From assembly GCF_024297145.1 (NCBI RefSeq), contig NZ_JANCTC010000005.1, forward strand, positions 124,001 through 188,000: 64,000 nt of DNA, read 5' to 3'. Position 1 is the stretch's first letter; every line of letters starts with the position of its first letter. Source of the stretch: Mesorhizobium sp. LMG 17147. GTDB taxonomy: Bacteria > Pseudomonadota > Alphaproteobacteria > Rhizobiales > Rhizobiaceae. Below are positions 1 to 13,100 of this stretch, piece by piece. The notes under the pieces were generated by a model. The model ran no database searches. It was given only the letters and a program-made list of their open reading frames with translations, and was not told the DNA's origin. The position numbers and the translations under genes were made by a program.

Positions 1-1
1 G

Positions 2-949
2 GCACGCGCCGAGACCCCGGTCTGCGCCGGTACCGATATGCTGAGCGCGCTGCAAAAGAACGACCCGGCTGGCTACCGCAAGATCGAGGCGGACGCGGCA
101 GCAACACCGAACGGCAAGGGCTTGCTGTGGAAGCTCGAAAAATCAGGCGAAAAACCGTCCTTCCTGTTCGGCACCATGCACCTTACCGACCCGCGCGTCA
201 CCACGCTGCCACCCGCCGCGCAGAAGGCGTTCGATGCAGCTGGCACCGTCATCATCGAGACCACCGAAGTGCTCGACAAGCAGAAGATGATGGCAGCATT
301 GCTGAAAGAGCCGGATCTGATGATGTTCACCGACAAGACGACGCTTTCATCGCTGCTGTCGCCGGAGGATGCGGCGGTGGTCGACAAGGCGCTCGACGCG
401 CGTGGCATCCCGCCAGCGACCGTCGCCAAGATGAAACCTTGGTTGCTGTCGGCGATGGTGGCGCTACCAGCATGCGAAGTCGCCCGCCAGGCTGGCGGCG
501 CGCCGGTGCTCGACGTCAAGCTTGCCAAGGACGCCGAGGCTGCAGGCAAATCAGTCGAGGGACTGGAGACAATCGCCGACCAGCTGCGCGCCATGGCTTC
601 GCTGCCGATCGCCTTTCACCTGAAGGGGCTGGTCGATACGCTGAAGCTTGGCGACAAGGTGAACGACGTCAACGAAACCATGATCGTGCTTTACCGCCGT
701 GGCGACACTGGCATGTACGTACCGCTGTTTCGGGCTGTCGTCCCCGAACAGGTCGACGACCAATCGGGTTACGCCGAATTCGAGCAGACCATGATCACCA
801 GCCGCAACAGGGTGATGGTTGATCGTGCAGCGCCGATCCTCGCCCACGGCAATGTCTTCATGGCGGTCGGCGCCATGCACCTTCCCGGAGCGCAAGGCTT
901 GGTCGAGGGTTTCCGCAAGACCGGCTATACGGTGACTGCCGTCAACTGA
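2..949 (+). CDS. TraB/GumN family protein (5' end outside the window)
   Basis: This frame is open from base 2 with no stop, so the gene probably begins before the window; the first internal ATG is at 38. The visible part has two motifs typical of the TraB/GumN family: GTMHLTDP about 45 residues after that ATG, and GAMHLPG near the C-terminus. Each carries a conserved His thought to lie in a putative metal-dependent hydrolase site. Family members are usually exported or membrane-anchored and about 300-350 residues long, so little is probably missing except a signal sequence. Substrate and pathway are unknown. The following gene is 276 bases away and looks independent. Confidence 0.85.
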   Translation, partial: ARAETPVCAGTDMLSALQKNDPAGYRKIEADAAATPNGKGLLWKLEKSGEKPSFLFGTMHLTDPRVTTLPPAAQKAFDAAGTVIIETTEVLDKQKMMAALLKEPDLMMFTDKTTLSSLLSPEDAAVVDKALDARGIPPATVAKMKPWLLSAMVALPACEVARQAGGAPVLDVKLAKDAEAAGKSVEGLETIADQLRAMASLPIAFHLKGLVDTLKLGDKVNDVNETMIVLYRRGDTGMYVPLFRAVVPEQVDDQSGYAEFEQTMITSRNRVMVDRAAPILAHGNVFMAVGAMHLPGAQGLVEGFRKTGYTVTAVN

Positions 950-1225
950 ACAACACGCCGGAGTTGCACACCGAATCATCGCCACGCCTGGGTCAACCCC
1001 TACTCGCGGCGCGACGGCGGACCAGCCGCGCTTCGTGTCAAGAAACTGAAAAAGGTTCGCTTTGGCTCGACCGAACCCATTTTGCGGTGGAAATGCATGC
1101 CTGCAAGCGATTCCGGATCAGAATTGCCCTGTTTTCGGCGTTTTCAACGCCTAATGTGAAACCGATTCAACGATTGTACGTTGATGGCTATTACTTGATG
1201 TTTTTCATCCACGGAGGACACTTTT

Positions 1226-1576
1226 ATGGCGAACACACCCAATCCGAACGACCCATTCACCTCGCCGGGCTCCGCGCGGCCAAGCGGCGGCGGCAGCGGC
1301 TGGCTGATTGCCCTGGTCGTCGTTATCCTGGCAATTGTCGCCTATTATGTTTTTGGAAGACGTAGCGAGGCACCTGCGCCTGCCGAACCGCCCGCAGCCA
1401 GCACACCAGCTCCGGCCCCAGCGCCCGCCGAGCCGATGAAACCAGCCGAACCGGCTCCTGCGCCAGCTCCGGCAACACCCGCTCCGGCTCCCGCTCCGGC
1501 AGAGCCTGCACCCGCTCCGGCCCCTGCGCCAGCCCCGGCCCCGGCACCAGCACCAGCACCTGCCCCGGCTCAGTGA
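1226..1576 (+). CDS. Small single-span membrane protein with Pro/Ala repeat tail
   Basis: A 116-residue protein. A short polar, Gly/Ser-rich N-terminus is followed by one strong hydrophobic segment at about residues 26-43. From about residue 50 to the end there is a low-complexity tail made almost only of alternating Ala and Pro with a few Glu. The start has a good ribosome site (GGAGGA) at 1214-1219. Such tails are rigid extended linkers, as in TonB, but there is no C-terminal domain here, so it is not TonB. It is probably an inner-membrane protein with the tail in the periplasm. Function is unknown. A strong terminator follows directly. The repeat DNA may vary in length between strains. Confidence 0.75.
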   Translation: MANTPNPNDPFTSPGSARPSGGGSGWLIALVVVILAIVAYYVFGRRSEAPAPAEPPAASTPAPAPAPAEPMKPAEPAPAPAPATPAPAPAPAEPAPAPAPAPAPAPAPAPAPAPAQ

Positions 1577-1600
1577 TCAAACTGCTGATTTGATATAAGA

Positions 1601-1633
1601 ACGGCCCGCTGAAAAGCGGGCCGTTTTGTTTTT
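1601..1633 (+). terminator. Rho-independent terminator after the Pro/Ala protein
   Basis: A perfect 10-bp stem (ACGGCCCGCT with AGCGGGCCGT) with a GAAA loop is followed by a T-rich run. It lies 25 bases after the stop of the upstream gene and also falls just past the 3' end of the convergent lpdA operon. Confidence 0.9.
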
Positions 1634-1694
1634 GGGAGCAGCCGTCGAGGGCTTTGGACGTTTCAGCCAATCTCTAAGGTTTGCGATTCACCGC

Positions 1695-3101
1695 TCAGAT
1701 ATGGATCGGCTTGAAGAACGTCGCCAGTGCCGCCTCCTTTACCGCTTCCGACATTGTCGGATGGGCGTGACAGGTGCGGGCCAGGTCCTCCGACGAGCCG
1801 CCAAATTCCATCAGCACGGCCGCCTCGTGGATCATCTCGCCGGCGCCGAAGCCGACGATGTGGACGCCGAGCACACGGTCGCTGGCCTTGTCGGCCAGGA
1901 TTTTCACAAAGCCGTCGGTGTGCAGCATGGCGCGCGCCCGTCCATTGGCGCTGAAGGGGAATTTTCCGGCCTTGTAGTCGATGCCGGCCTTCTTCAATTC
2001 TTCTTCGGTCTTGCCGACCGAGGCGATTTCCGGCGTGGTGTAGACGACGCTCGGAATCACGTCGTAATTCACATGACCGGCCTGGCCGGCGATGGTTTCG
2101 GCCACCGCCACGCCCTCGTCCTCGGCCTTGTGTGCAAGCATCGGCCCGGCGATGACATCGCCGATGGCGTAGATGCCGGGCACGTTGGTCCTGAGATGAC
2201 CGTCGGTCTTGACCCGGCCGCGCTCATCGACGTCGACGCCTGCCTCCTTCAGCCCGAGAGCGTCCGAATAGGCCCGTCGTCCCGTCGCAATCAGCACCGC
2301 GTCCGCCTCGATCGTCTCGGCTGCTCCGCCATTGACCGGCTCGAAGGTAACCGTCGCCCCCTTCCTGGCCTTGGCGACGCCGGTCACCTTGGCGCCCAGC
2401 CTGAACTCAAAGCCCTGCTTCGACAGCAGGCGCTGGAACTGCTTGGAGACCTCGCCATCCATGCCGCCCAGGATGGTGTCGAGGAACTCGACCACGGTGA
2501 CCTTGGCGCCGAGCCGCGCCCATACCGAGCCGAGCTCCAGACCGATGACACCACCGCCGACCACCACCAGATGGCCCGGCACCTTGTCCAGCGACAGCGC
2601 GCCGGTCGACGAGACGATCACCTTCTCATCGAAATCGACCTTGACGCCGGGAATGCCGGCGACGTCGGAGCCGGTGGCGATGACGATGTTCTTGGTCTCG
2701 ATCTCCTCGACCTTGCCGTCATCGGAGGTCACCGACACCTTGCCGGCCGCAACTATCTTGCCGGTGCCACGAAAACTGTCGATCTTGTTCTTCTTGAACA
2801 GGAAGGCGACGCCATTGACGTTGGCCGTTACCGTCGCATCCTTGTGTGCCATCATCTTCCCAAGGTTGAGCTTGGGCGCGCCGATCTCGACGCCGAGCGC
2901 CTCGAAGGAATGGCCGGCCTCGGCAAACATCTCGGACGCATGCAGCAGCGCCTTCGACGGGATGCAGCCGATGTTGAGGCAGGTACCGCCGAAGGTCGGG
3001 TCCTTTTCGACCACCGCCGTCTTCAGACCGAGCTGCGCCGCCTTGATGGCGCAGACATAGCCGCCTGGTCCCGATCCGATGATAACGACATCATAGGCCA
3101 T
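1695..3101 (-). CDS. lpdA: Dihydrolipoyl dehydrogenase (E3) of 2-oxoglutarate dehydrogenase
   Basis: A 468-residue flavoprotein that reoxidises the dihydrolipoyl groups of the E2 subunit with NAD+. The N-terminal FAD-binding motif GSGPGG is at residues 9-14. The redox-active disulfide is C41/C46 within [13 protein letters not shown]. An NAD-binding Rossmann segment ([13 protein letters not shown]) follows mid-protein, and the C-terminal HAHPTMSEA carries the catalytic His of the partner subunit. Length is normal. It is the last gene of the minus-strand mdh-suc operon, so this copy most likely serves the sucAB complex rather than pyruvate dehydrogenase, which often has its own E3 in rhizobia. 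Confidence 0.97.
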   Translation of the reverse strand: MAYDVVIIGSGPGGYVCAIKAAQLGLKTAVVEKDPTFGGTCLNIGCIPSKALLHASEMFAEAGHSFEALGVEIGAPKLNLGKMMAHKDATVTANVNGVAFLFKKNKIDSFRGTGKIVAAGKVSVTSDDGKVEEIETKNIVIATGSDVAGIPGVKVDFDEKVIVSSTGALSLDKVPGHLVVVGGGVIGLELGSVWARLGAKVTVVEFLDTILGGMDGEVSKQFQRLLSKQGFEFRLGAKVTGVAKARKGATVTFEPVNGGAAETIEADAVLIATGRRAYSDALGLKEAGVDVDERGRVKTDGHLRTNVPGIYAIGDVIAGPMLAHKAEDEGVAVAETIAGQAGHVNYDVIPSVVYTTPEIASVGKTEEELKKAGIDYKAGKFPFSANGRARAMLHTDGFVKILADKASDRVLGVHIVGFGAGEMIHEAAVLMEFGGSSEDLARTCHAHPTMSEAVKEAALATFFKPIHI

Positions 3102-3119
3102 GATAATGTCCCTTTTGCT

Positions 3120-3875
3120 TTAGCGGCCGCCGCCGATTTCCAGATTGGCGCCTGTTGTGTAGGACGCCTCGTCCGACAGCAGCCACAGAATTGCGGCTGC
3201 GACTTCCTCGGCGGTGCCGACGCGCTGCATGGGCACCACCTTGCGCATTCTCTCGGCGCGATCCGGCTGACCGCCGGAGGCATGAATTTCGGTGTCGATG
3301 ATGCCCGGGCTGACCGCGTTGACACGAATGCCTTCGCCGGCCACTTCGCGGGCAAGCCCGATGGTGAAGGAATCGAGCGCGCCCTTCGAGGCGGCGTAGT
3401 CGACATATTGACCCGGCCCGCCAAGCCTTGCCGCGATCGAAGAAACATTGGCGATGGCGCCACCCTTGCCGCCATGCCTGGTCGACATCCGCTTCACCGC
3501 CTCGCGGGCGCAAAGCATCGGCGCGATCACATTGATGCGCATCATGCGCTCCAGCCTTGCAGCGCTAAACTCGTCGACGCGCGCGCTCTGGTCGACCACG
3601 CCGGCATTGTTGACGAGCGCGTCGAGCCGACCGAAACGGGCATCGACAGCCTCGAACATGGCCACTACGTCCGTCTCGCTGCCGACATCGGCCTTGACTG
3701 TGAAGGCTTCTCCGCCAGCAGCCTGGATGTCGGCGACCACCGTTTCGGCGGCTTTTGCATTCGACGCGTAATTGACCGCAATGCGATAGCCGGCCTTGGC
3801 GGCAAGCCTGCATGTAGCGGCGCCAATGCCGCGGCTGCCGCCGGTCACCAGCAGGATCTTTCCGCTCGCGCTCAT
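3120..3875 (-). CDS. SDR family NAD(P)-dependent oxidoreductase
   Basis: A 251-residue classical short-chain dehydrogenase/reductase. The cofactor motif TGGSRGIG is at residues 11-18, an NNAG motif is present, and the catalytic pair is in YAASK. The Ser of the triad lies in the NVSSIA stretch. I chose the ATG at 3875 because it overlaps the upstream stop as ATGA and has GAAGGG about 9 bases ahead; the ATG at 3884 is possible but sits too close to that ribosome site. The gene is embedded between sucB and lpdA and ends 18 bases before lpdA, so it should be expressed with TCA enzymes. The substrate cannot be told from sequence; FabG-like reductases are the closest general type. Confidence 0.9.
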   Translation of the reverse strand: MSASGKILLVTGGSRGIGAATCRLAAKAGYRIAVNYASNAKAAETVVADIQAAGGEAFTVKADVGSETDVVAMFEAVDARFGRLDALVNNAGVVDQSARVDEFSAARLERMMRINVIAPMLCAREAVKRMSTRHGGKGGAIANVSSIAARLGGPGQYVDYAASKGALDSFTIGLAREVAGEGIRVNAVSPGIIDTEIHASGGQPDRAERMRKVVPMQRVGTAEEVAAAILWLLSDEASYTTGANLEIGGGR

Positions 3876-4411
3876 TCCTGACATCCCTTCAGGGCAAAGA
3901 CGTCCCAGGGCACCCTGGAAAAGCCGTTGGCGCCATAGGCCGCCGACATCTGCAACGACGCTCCCAAGTCCGGCAAGATCAGCTTCTTCGGCGCATCCTT
4001 TCCTTCGCCCGGCAGCAACGCGATATTGCCCTGGTCGTCGGCAGTGTAGATGACGCCCTCCCACACGGTGCAGGCGGCGAGCTCGTCGCCGGTGACGTCG
4101 CCGGCCGGGCATTTGTACATCAGCGAGCCGTGCGGCCGCGCCACGCCCTCCGTCCACATGACGATGCCGTCGAGCACGACGCCGTTGTCGAGCACCATCT
4201 TGAAGGTATTGGTGACGGTAGCCGACTCCATGGTCGGCCTGAAATCGATCTCGGCGGCGTTTTCAGGATCGCCATAGACGGCCAGTTCGAGCGGGCAGGC
4301 GGCGAGGGCCCCGGAGACCGTCTGCACGCCGAGCGCGCAGACTGTGACAAACAAACCGGACCGGAAACGACACGAACTCATCCGGCGGCGCAGATCCATA
4401 CTCCGGCCCAC
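3872..4411 (-). CDS. Predicted secreted protein of unknown function within the suc operon
   Basis: A 179-residue protein whose basic N-terminus and hydrophobic stretch ending in ALA look like a signal peptide (cleavage near residue 38 from the GTG start). The mature part has several Cys residues (ACPLEL near its start, YKCPAG, AACTVW and a C-terminal GCQE), which suggests periplasmic disulfides. I recognise no family motif. The GTG at 4411 has GGGGCGG upstream; an ATG at 4399 is an alternative. It lies 11 bases after sucB and overlaps the SDR start by four bases, so it is translated as part of the operon. A periplasmic protein inside a cytosolic TCA operon is unexpected. Confidence 0.75.
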   Translation of the reverse strand: MGRSMDLRRRMSSCRFRSGLFVTVCALGVQTVSGALAACPLELAVYGDPENAAEIDFRPTMESATVTNTFKMVLDNGVVLDGIVMWTEGVARPHGSLMYKCPAGDVTGDELAACTVWEGVIYTADDQGNIALLPGEGKDAPKKLILPDLGASLQMSAAYGANGFSRVPWDVFALKGCQE

Positions 4412-4422
4412 GTCGGCCGCCC

Positions 4423-5724
<1,302 letters not shown>

Positions 5725-5753
5725 TGTGCCTGTCCGTTTCTTTCGGTTCTGTT

Positions 5754-8741
5754 CTATTCACCAAGCGCGTCGTCGAGCAAGGCGGCAAGCTGGGCGAGAT
5801 GTTTCGACATCAATCCGGTCGCCGGCGAGGCGGCGGCCGGCCGGCCGGTATAGCGCACCCGCTGATGCTTGGCGTCGATATGCGCCAGCACCCATTCGAG
5901 ATACGGGTCGATGAACGACCAGGCGCCCATGTTCTTGGGCTCCTCCTGGCACCACACCATCTCGGCATTACGGAAGCGCGACAGTTCGGTGATCAGCGCC
6001 TTGGCCGGGAACGGATAGAGCTGCTCGACGCGCAGCAAATAGATGTCGTTGATGCCGCGCTTCTCGCGCTCTTCGTAGAGGTCATAATAGACCTTGCCCG
6101 AACAGAGCACGACACGGCGGATTTTCGAATCCTTGGTGAGCTTGATGGCCTGGCCTGACAGCAGCTGCGCGTCATCCCACAACAGCCGGTGAAAGGCGCT
6201 TTCGCCCGACATTTCCGGGAGGGTCGACACAGCCCGCTTGTGGCGCAGCAGCGACTTCGGCGTCATCAGGATCAGCGGCTTACGGAAGTCCCGCTTCAAT
6301 TGCCGGCGCAAGATGTGGAAGTAATTGGCCGGCGTCGTGACATTGGCGACCTGCATGTTGTCTTCGGCGCAAAGCTGCAGGAAGCGCTCGAGCCGGGCCG
6401 ACGAATGCTCGGGCCCCTGGCCTTCATAGCCATGCGGCAGCAGGCAGACGAGGCCCGACATTCTGAGCCATTTGCGCTCGCCCGACGAGATAAACTGGTC
6501 GAACACCACCTGGGCGCCGTTGGCGAAGTCGCCGAACTGCGCTTCCCACAGCGTCAGCGCCTTCGGCTCGGCCAGCGAGTAGCCATATTCGAAGCCGAGC
6601 ACGGCCTCTTCCGAAAGCATCGAGTTGATGACCTCGAAGCCGGCCTGCGCCGCCGACAGATTGTTGAGCGGGATATAGCGTGTCTCGTCGCGCTGGTCGT
6701 AGAGCACGGAATGGCGCTGCGAGAAGGTGCCGCGCTCAGAATCCTGTCCGGACAGCCGGATCGGATTGCCGTCGAGCAGGATGGCGCCGAAGGCCAGCGC
6801 CTCGGCCGTCGACCAGTCGATGCCTTCGCCGGACTCGATCGCCTGGCGGCGATTGTCGAGGAAGCGGATGATCGTCTTGTGCGCCTCGAAATCCTTCGGC
6901 ACCTCGGTCAGTTTCTTGCCGATCTCCTTCAGCGTCTTGACCGGCACGGCGGTCTTGCCGCGCCGCTGTTCGTCCTGGTTGTCGGCCGAGCGCAAGCCGG
7001 ACCACGCGCCGTCCAGCCAATCGGCCTTGTTCGGCTTGTAATGCTGGCCGACCTCGAATTCCTGCTCGAGATGCGCCCGCCAATCGGCCTTCATCTTTTC
7101 GAACTCGGCCTGGGTGATGTGGCCTTCGGAAATCAGCCGGTCGGCATAGATCTGCACCGTCGTCTTCTGGTTGCGGATCTTGCGATACATGATCGGCTGG
7201 GTGAAGGCGGGCTCGTCGCCCTCATTGTGGCCGAAGCGGCGGTAGCAGAACATGTCCACCACGACAGGCTTGTGGAACTTCATGCGGAATTCGATCGCCA
7301 CCTTGGTGGCATGGACCACGGCTTCCGGATCGTCGCCGTTGACGTGGAAGATCGGCGCCTCGATCATCTTGGCCACGTCGGACGGATAGGGCGACGAACG
7401 CGAAAAGCGCGGGTTGGTGGTGAAGCCGATCTGGTTGTTGATGATGAAATGCAGCGTGCCGGCGACGCGGTGGCCGCGCAGGCCGGACAGGCCGAGGATT
7501 TCGGCAATCACGCCCTGGCCGGCGAAGGCGGCGTCGCCATGCAGCAGCAAGGGCAGCACCTTGGCACGCTCTTCCAGCGGCACGATCTCCTCGCGGCTGC
7601 GGCCGAACAGATAGTCCTGCTTGGCGCGCGCCTTGCCCATCACCACCGGATCGACGATTTCCAGATGCGAGGGATTGGCGGTCAGCGACAGATGCACCTT
7701 GTTGCCGTCGAATTCGCGATCCGACGAGGCACCGAGATGGTACTTCACGTCGCCCGAGCCTTCGACCTCGTCGGGCGCAGCCGAGCCGCCCTTGAACTCG
7801 TGGAAAATGGCGCGGTGCGGCTTGGCCATCACCTGCGACAGCACGTTCAGCCGGCCGCGATGCGCCATGCCGAGCACGATCTCCTTCATGCCGAGCTGGC
7901 CGCCGCGCTTGATGATCTGCTCCAGCGCCGGGATCAGCGACTCGCCGCCATCGAGGCCAAAGCGCTTGGTGCCCTTGTATTTGACGTCGATGAACTGCTC
8001 GAAGCCTTCGGCCTCGACCAGCTTCTGCAGGATCGCCTTCTTGCCGGCGGCGGTGAAGGAGATCTCCTTGTCGGTGCCCTCGATGCGCGCCTGGATCCAG
8101 GCTTTCTCCTCGGGGTCGGAAATATGCATGAATTCGACGCCGAGCGTCGAGCAATAGGTCCGGGTCAGGATGTCGAGCATCTGCCGGATGGTGCCGAATT
8201 CCAGCCCGAGCACATTGTCGAGGAAGATCGGCCGGTCGTAATCGGCTTCGGTGAATCCGTAATTCTCCGGCGACAGCTCGTTATAATCCTCGAGCGGCTT
8301 GGCAATGCCGAGCGGATCGAGATTGGCGTGCAGGTGGCCGCGCATGCGGAAGGCGCGGATCATCATGATGGCGCGGACGGAATCGCGCGTCGCCTGATGC
8401 ACGTCGGCGTCGGAAAGCGCCGCGCCGTTGCCGGCTGCCCTGTCCTTGACCTTCTTTTCGATGTGCTTTTCGACGAGGCCCCAATTGCCGTCCAGCGCAG
8501 AGACCAGCTCGCCATTGGCCTGCATCGGCCAGGAGGGCTTGGCCCAAGAGGCGCCCTTGGCGTTCCTGCGCACGTCGCCGGCGTCATCCTTCAGCGCCGC
8601 GAAGAAGTCCTGCCATTCGGGATCGACCGAAGCGGGATCGTCCTCGTAGGCGGCATAGAGCGCGTCGATATAATCGGCATTACCGCCATAGAGGAAAGAG
8701 GTAAGCGAAAACTGGTCGTTGGCCTGATCTTGTCTTGCCAT
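5754..8741 (-). CDS. sucA: 2-oxoglutarate dehydrogenase E1 component
   Basis: A 995-residue thiamine-diphosphate enzyme that decarboxylates 2-oxoglutarate and transfers the succinyl group to the lipoyl arm of SucB. The first ~50 residues ([22 protein letters not shown] and after) match the N-terminal E2-contacting arm of alphaproteobacterial SucA. The conserved core follows, including AHRGRLNVL, the GDAAFAGQG thiamine-diphosphate region, [11 protein letters not shown] and the C-terminal transketolase-type segment with [20 protein letters not shown] as key residues spread over positions 760-780. Length is normal. It stands 133 bases after sucD; that gap contains an unusual inverted heptamer array (separate entry). 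Confidence 0.97.
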   Translation of the reverse strand: MARQDQANDQFSLTSFLYGGNADYIDALYAAYEDDPASVDPEWQDFFAALKDDAGDVRRNAKGASWAKPSWPMQANGELVSALDGNWGLVEKHIEKKVKDRAAGNGAALSDADVHQATRDSVRAIMMIRAFRMRGHLHANLDPLGIAKPLEDYNELSPENYGFTEADYDRPIFLDNVLGLEFGTIRQMLDILTRTYCSTLGVEFMHISDPEEKAWIQARIEGTDKEISFTAAGKKAILQKLVEAEGFEQFIDVKYKGTKRFGLDGGESLIPALEQIIKRGGQLGMKEIVLGMAHRGRLNVLSQVMAKPHRAIFHEFKGGSAAPDEVEGSGDVKYHLGASSDREFDGNKVHLSLTANPSHLEIVDPVVMGKARAKQDYLFGRSREEIVPLEERAKVLPLLLHGDAAFAGQGVIAEILGLSGLRGHRVAGTLHFIINNQIGFTTNPRFSRSSPYPSDVAKMIEAPIFHVNGDDPEAVVHATKVAIEFRMKFHKPVVVDMFCYRRFGHNEGDEPAFTQPIMYRKIRNQKTTVQIYADRLISEGHITQAEFEKMKADWRAHLEQEFEVGQHYKPNKADWLDGAWSGLRSADNQDEQRRGKTAVPVKTLKEIGKKLTEVPKDFEAHKTIIRFLDNRRQAIESGEGIDWSTAEALAFGAILLDGNPIRLSGQDSERGTFSQRHSVLYDQRDETRYIPLNNLSAAQAGFEVINSMLSEEAVLGFEYGYSLAEPKALTLWEAQFGDFANGAQVVFDQFISSGERKWLRMSGLVCLLPHGYEGQGPEHSSARLERFLQLCAEDNMQVANVTTPANYFHILRRQLKRDFRKPLILMTPKSLLRHKRAVSTLPEMSGESAFHRLLWDDAQLLSGQAIKLTKDSKIRRVVLCSGKVYYDLYEEREKRGINDIYLLRVEQLYPFPAKALITELSRFRNAEMVWCQEEPKNMGAWSFIDPYLEWVLAHIDAKHQRVRYTGRPAAASPATGLMSKHLAQLAALLDDALGE

Positions 8742-8780
8742 TTTTTGTCCGCGGAGCGCCTGCTCCGTCTCCTTTTCAGA

Positions 8781-8878
8781 GCGAATAGAGAGTAGCGAAT
8801 AGCGAGTAGGGATTTTCCCTGGTTCGCGCCGTTACTCTGTTCTTACCTATTCGCTATTCACTACTCGCTACTCACTAA
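8781..8878. repeat. Inverted array of ~7-bp GAATAGC/GAGTAGC repeats between sucD and sucA
   Basis: The left arm (8781-8811) reads as consecutive heptamers GCGAATA, GAGAGTA, GCGAATA, GCGAGTA. The right arm (8845-8878) has the same heptamers in reverse orientation (CTATTCG, CTATTCA, CTACTCG, CTACTCA). The arms could fold into one long stem in the sucD-sucA mRNA or a DNA cruciform. The TAG stop of sucD at 8875-8877 lies at the edge of the right arm. A related, shorter array follows acnA at 29578-29632. Confidence 0.85.
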
Positions 8879-9777
8879 CCTTTGATCGCCTCGACCAGCG
8901 TCGTGCCGAGCCGGGCCGGCGATGGCGAAACCTTGATGCCGGCCGATTCCATCGCCGCGATCTTGTCTTCCGCGCCGCCCTTGCCGCCGGAGATGACCGC
9001 GCCCGCATGACCCATGGTGCGGCCGGCCGGCGCTGTGCGCCCGGCGATAAAGCCGGCCATCGGCTTGCTGCGGCCGCGCTTTGCCTCGTCCTTGAGGAAC
9101 TGCGCGGCGTCTTCCTCGGCCGAACCGCCGATCTCACCGATCATGATGATCGACTTGGTCTCGTCGTCGGCGAGGAACATCTCCAGCACGTCTATGAACT
9201 CCGTGCCTTTGACCGGGTCGCCGCCGATGCCGACGGCGGTGGTCTGGCCGAGGCCGACATTGGTGGTCTGGAACACCGCCTCATAGGTAAGCGTTCCCGA
9301 GCGCGAAACAACGCCGACCGAGCCCTTGCGGAAGATGTTGCCGGGCATGATGCCGATCTTGCATTCGTCGGGGGTCAACACGCCGGGGCAGTTCGGCCCG
9401 ATCAGCCGCGATGTCGAGCGGTCGAGCCTTGCCTTGACCTTGATCATGTCCATCACCGGTATGCCCTCGGTGATGCAGACGATCAGCGGGATCTCGGCCT
9501 CGATCGCTTCCAGGATCGCTTCGGCAGCACCCGCCGGCGGCACGTAGACGACGGAGGCATTGGCGCCGGTCTTCGCCTTGCCTTCGGCAACGGTGGAGAA
9601 GATCGGCAGCGTCTCGCCCTTGGTGCCGGTCCAGGTCTCGCCGCCCTTCTTGGGGTGGATGCCGCCGACCATCTTTGTGCCGTGATAGGCGAGCGCCTGT
9701 TCGGTGTGGAACGTGCCGGTCTTGCCGGTCAGGCCCTGTACCAGCACCTTGGTGTTCTTGTCGACGAGAATGGACAT
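8875..9777 (-). CDS. sucD: Succinyl-CoA synthetase alpha subunit
   Basis: A 300-residue subunit that carries the phosphohistidine intermediate. The N-terminal CoA-binding Rossmann region begins with [18 protein letters not shown]. The GPNCPG motif is mid-protein, and the active-site His is residue 257 in [17 protein letters not shown]. Length matches the family. It forms a heterodimer with SucC, whose gene lies upstream but separated by a cupin gene rather than directly adjacent. The TAG stop falls at the start of the inverted heptamer array. Confidence 0.97.
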   Translation of the reverse strand: MSILVDKNTKVLVQGLTGKTGTFHTEQALAYHGTKMVGGIHPKKGGETWTGTKGETLPIFSTVAEGKAKTGANASVVYVPPAGAAEAILEAIEAEIPLIVCITEGIPVMDMIKVKARLDRSTSRLIGPNCPGVLTPDECKIGIMPGNIFRKGSVGVVSRSGTLTYEAVFQTTNVGLGQTTAVGIGGDPVKGTEFIDVLEMFLADDETKSIIMIGEIGGSAEEDAAQFLKDEAKRGRSKPMAGFIAGRTAPAGRTMGHAGAVISGGKGGAEDKIAAMESAGIKVSPSPARLGTTLVEAIKG

Positions 9778-9826
9778 GGTGGTCCTTTTTAAAAACCGTT
9801 GATCGGGGAAGGCCGCGCGCTCATGG

Positions 9827-10198
9827 TCACAACCGCTTCAGGTCGGCGACGGTGAGGTCGCTTTTGGCGTTGCCGGTGTTGAGCGTCGTCGCCGGCTCGA
9901 ACATCAGCACGACAGGTTCCTCGCTCAGCGAGCGCGGCCGGTGCTCGACGGCGCGCGGCACGACGATGAACTCGCCGCTGCCAAGTTCCACCGTGCCGTC
10001 GCGGAAATCGATGGCGATGCGGCCGCGCAGCACGAGGAACGCCTCGTCCTCATTGTCGTGGGCGTGCCAGTCGAAGACATCGCCGAACTTGGCGATCTTG
10101 ACCTGGCTGTCATTCACGTCGCCGGCAATGTGCGGATCGAACACCTTCTTGATCTTCGCATCGGCCGCTTCGACGAGGTTTATCTTATGCGGAGGCAC
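9827..10198 (-). CDS. Cupin domain protein inserted between sucC and sucD
   Basis: A 123-residue single-domain cupin. Motif 1 is visible as [17 protein letters not shown], giving the usual His, His and Glu metal ligands. Motif 2 is near [17 protein letters not shown] with the final His. This is a mannose-6-phosphate-isomerase-like or DUF-type cupin; the ligand is unknown. It starts four bases after the sucC stop and ends 49 bases before sucD, so it must be co-transcribed and probably translationally coupled to sucC. Its place within the TCA operon suggests a metabolite-binding or small-molecule isomerase role, but that is inference. Confidence 0.88.
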   Translation of the reverse strand: MPPHKINLVEAADAKIKKVFDPHIAGDVNDSQVKIAKFGDVFDWHAHDNEDEAFLVLRGRIAIDFRDGTVELGSGEFIVVPRAVEHRPRSLSEEPVVLMFEPATTLNTGNAKSDLTVADLKRL

Positions 10199-10202
10199 AG
10201 AC

Positions 10203-11396
<1,194 letters not shown>

Positions 11397-11437
11397 GCGC
11401 TATGTCTCCAGCTTGCTTGGCGGGCTTGGTTACCGGC

Positions 11438-12637
<1,200 letters not shown>

Positions 12638-13066
12638 ATGGCACTGGAAATCAGAAGGCTGTTTCCTGGCGATGACGCCCTTGTGATGCGGGTTGCCGAC
12701 GAAGTCTTCGACGAGCCGGTCAGGCCGGATCGGCTCTCCGCCTATCTTGCGGAGCCCGGTCATTTCATGGTCGTGGCGCTCGCCGACGGCATCGTCGTTG
12801 GCCAATGCGCAGCCGTCATCCACCGCCACCCTGACAAGGTGAGCGAACTCTATATAGACGAGGTCGGCGTGGCGCCGGCCTTTCAACGCCAGGGCATTGC
12901 GACGAGGATGCTCGACGCCATGTTCGCACTCGGTTGCGAGCATGGCTGTGAGGAGGCGTGGGTCGGCACCGAGCCGGACAATGTTGCTGCTCGCGCACTT
13001 TACGAGTCGCGAAAAGAGCCGCGTGGGCCGGCGGAGGGGTTCGTCATGTATGTTTATCGGTTATAG
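12638..13066 (+). CDS. GNAT family N-acetyltransferase
   Basis: A 142-residue single-domain GNAT. The acetyl-CoA motif region is VDEVGVAPAFQRQGIATRML in key residues (positions about 74-95: Gln/Arg-x-x-Gly-Ile/Ala). A later WVGTEPDNVAARALYES corresponds to motif B. An AGAGGAA ribosome site lies about 12 bases upstream. The acceptor is unknown; aminoglycoside 3-N-acetyltransferase-like GNATs have a similar layout, but I would not assign resistance. It is divergent from mdh and convergent with zapE. Confidence 0.85.
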   Translation: MALEIRRLFPGDDALVMRVADEVFDEPVRPDRLSAYLAEPGHFMVVALADGIVVGQCAAVIHRHPDKVSELYIDEVGVAPAFQRQGIATRMLDAMFALGCEHGCEEAWVGTEPDNVAARALYESRKEPRGPAEGFVMYVYRL

Positions 13067-13100
13067 GCGCCGGCGGCAGGGGCCTCTTCTGTACTATCCC

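Noticed and set aside
1626..3881. A 751-codon open frame on the plus strand opposite lpdA and the SDR gene.
   Set aside because: It is antisense to two clear genes and its translation is His/Arg/Gly-rich low-complexity text, as expected of the complement of GC-rich coding DNA.
6189..8795. An 868-codon open frame on the plus strand opposite sucA.
   Set aside because: It is the mirror of a well-conserved gene, with no family motif and the composition of antisense high-GC sequence.
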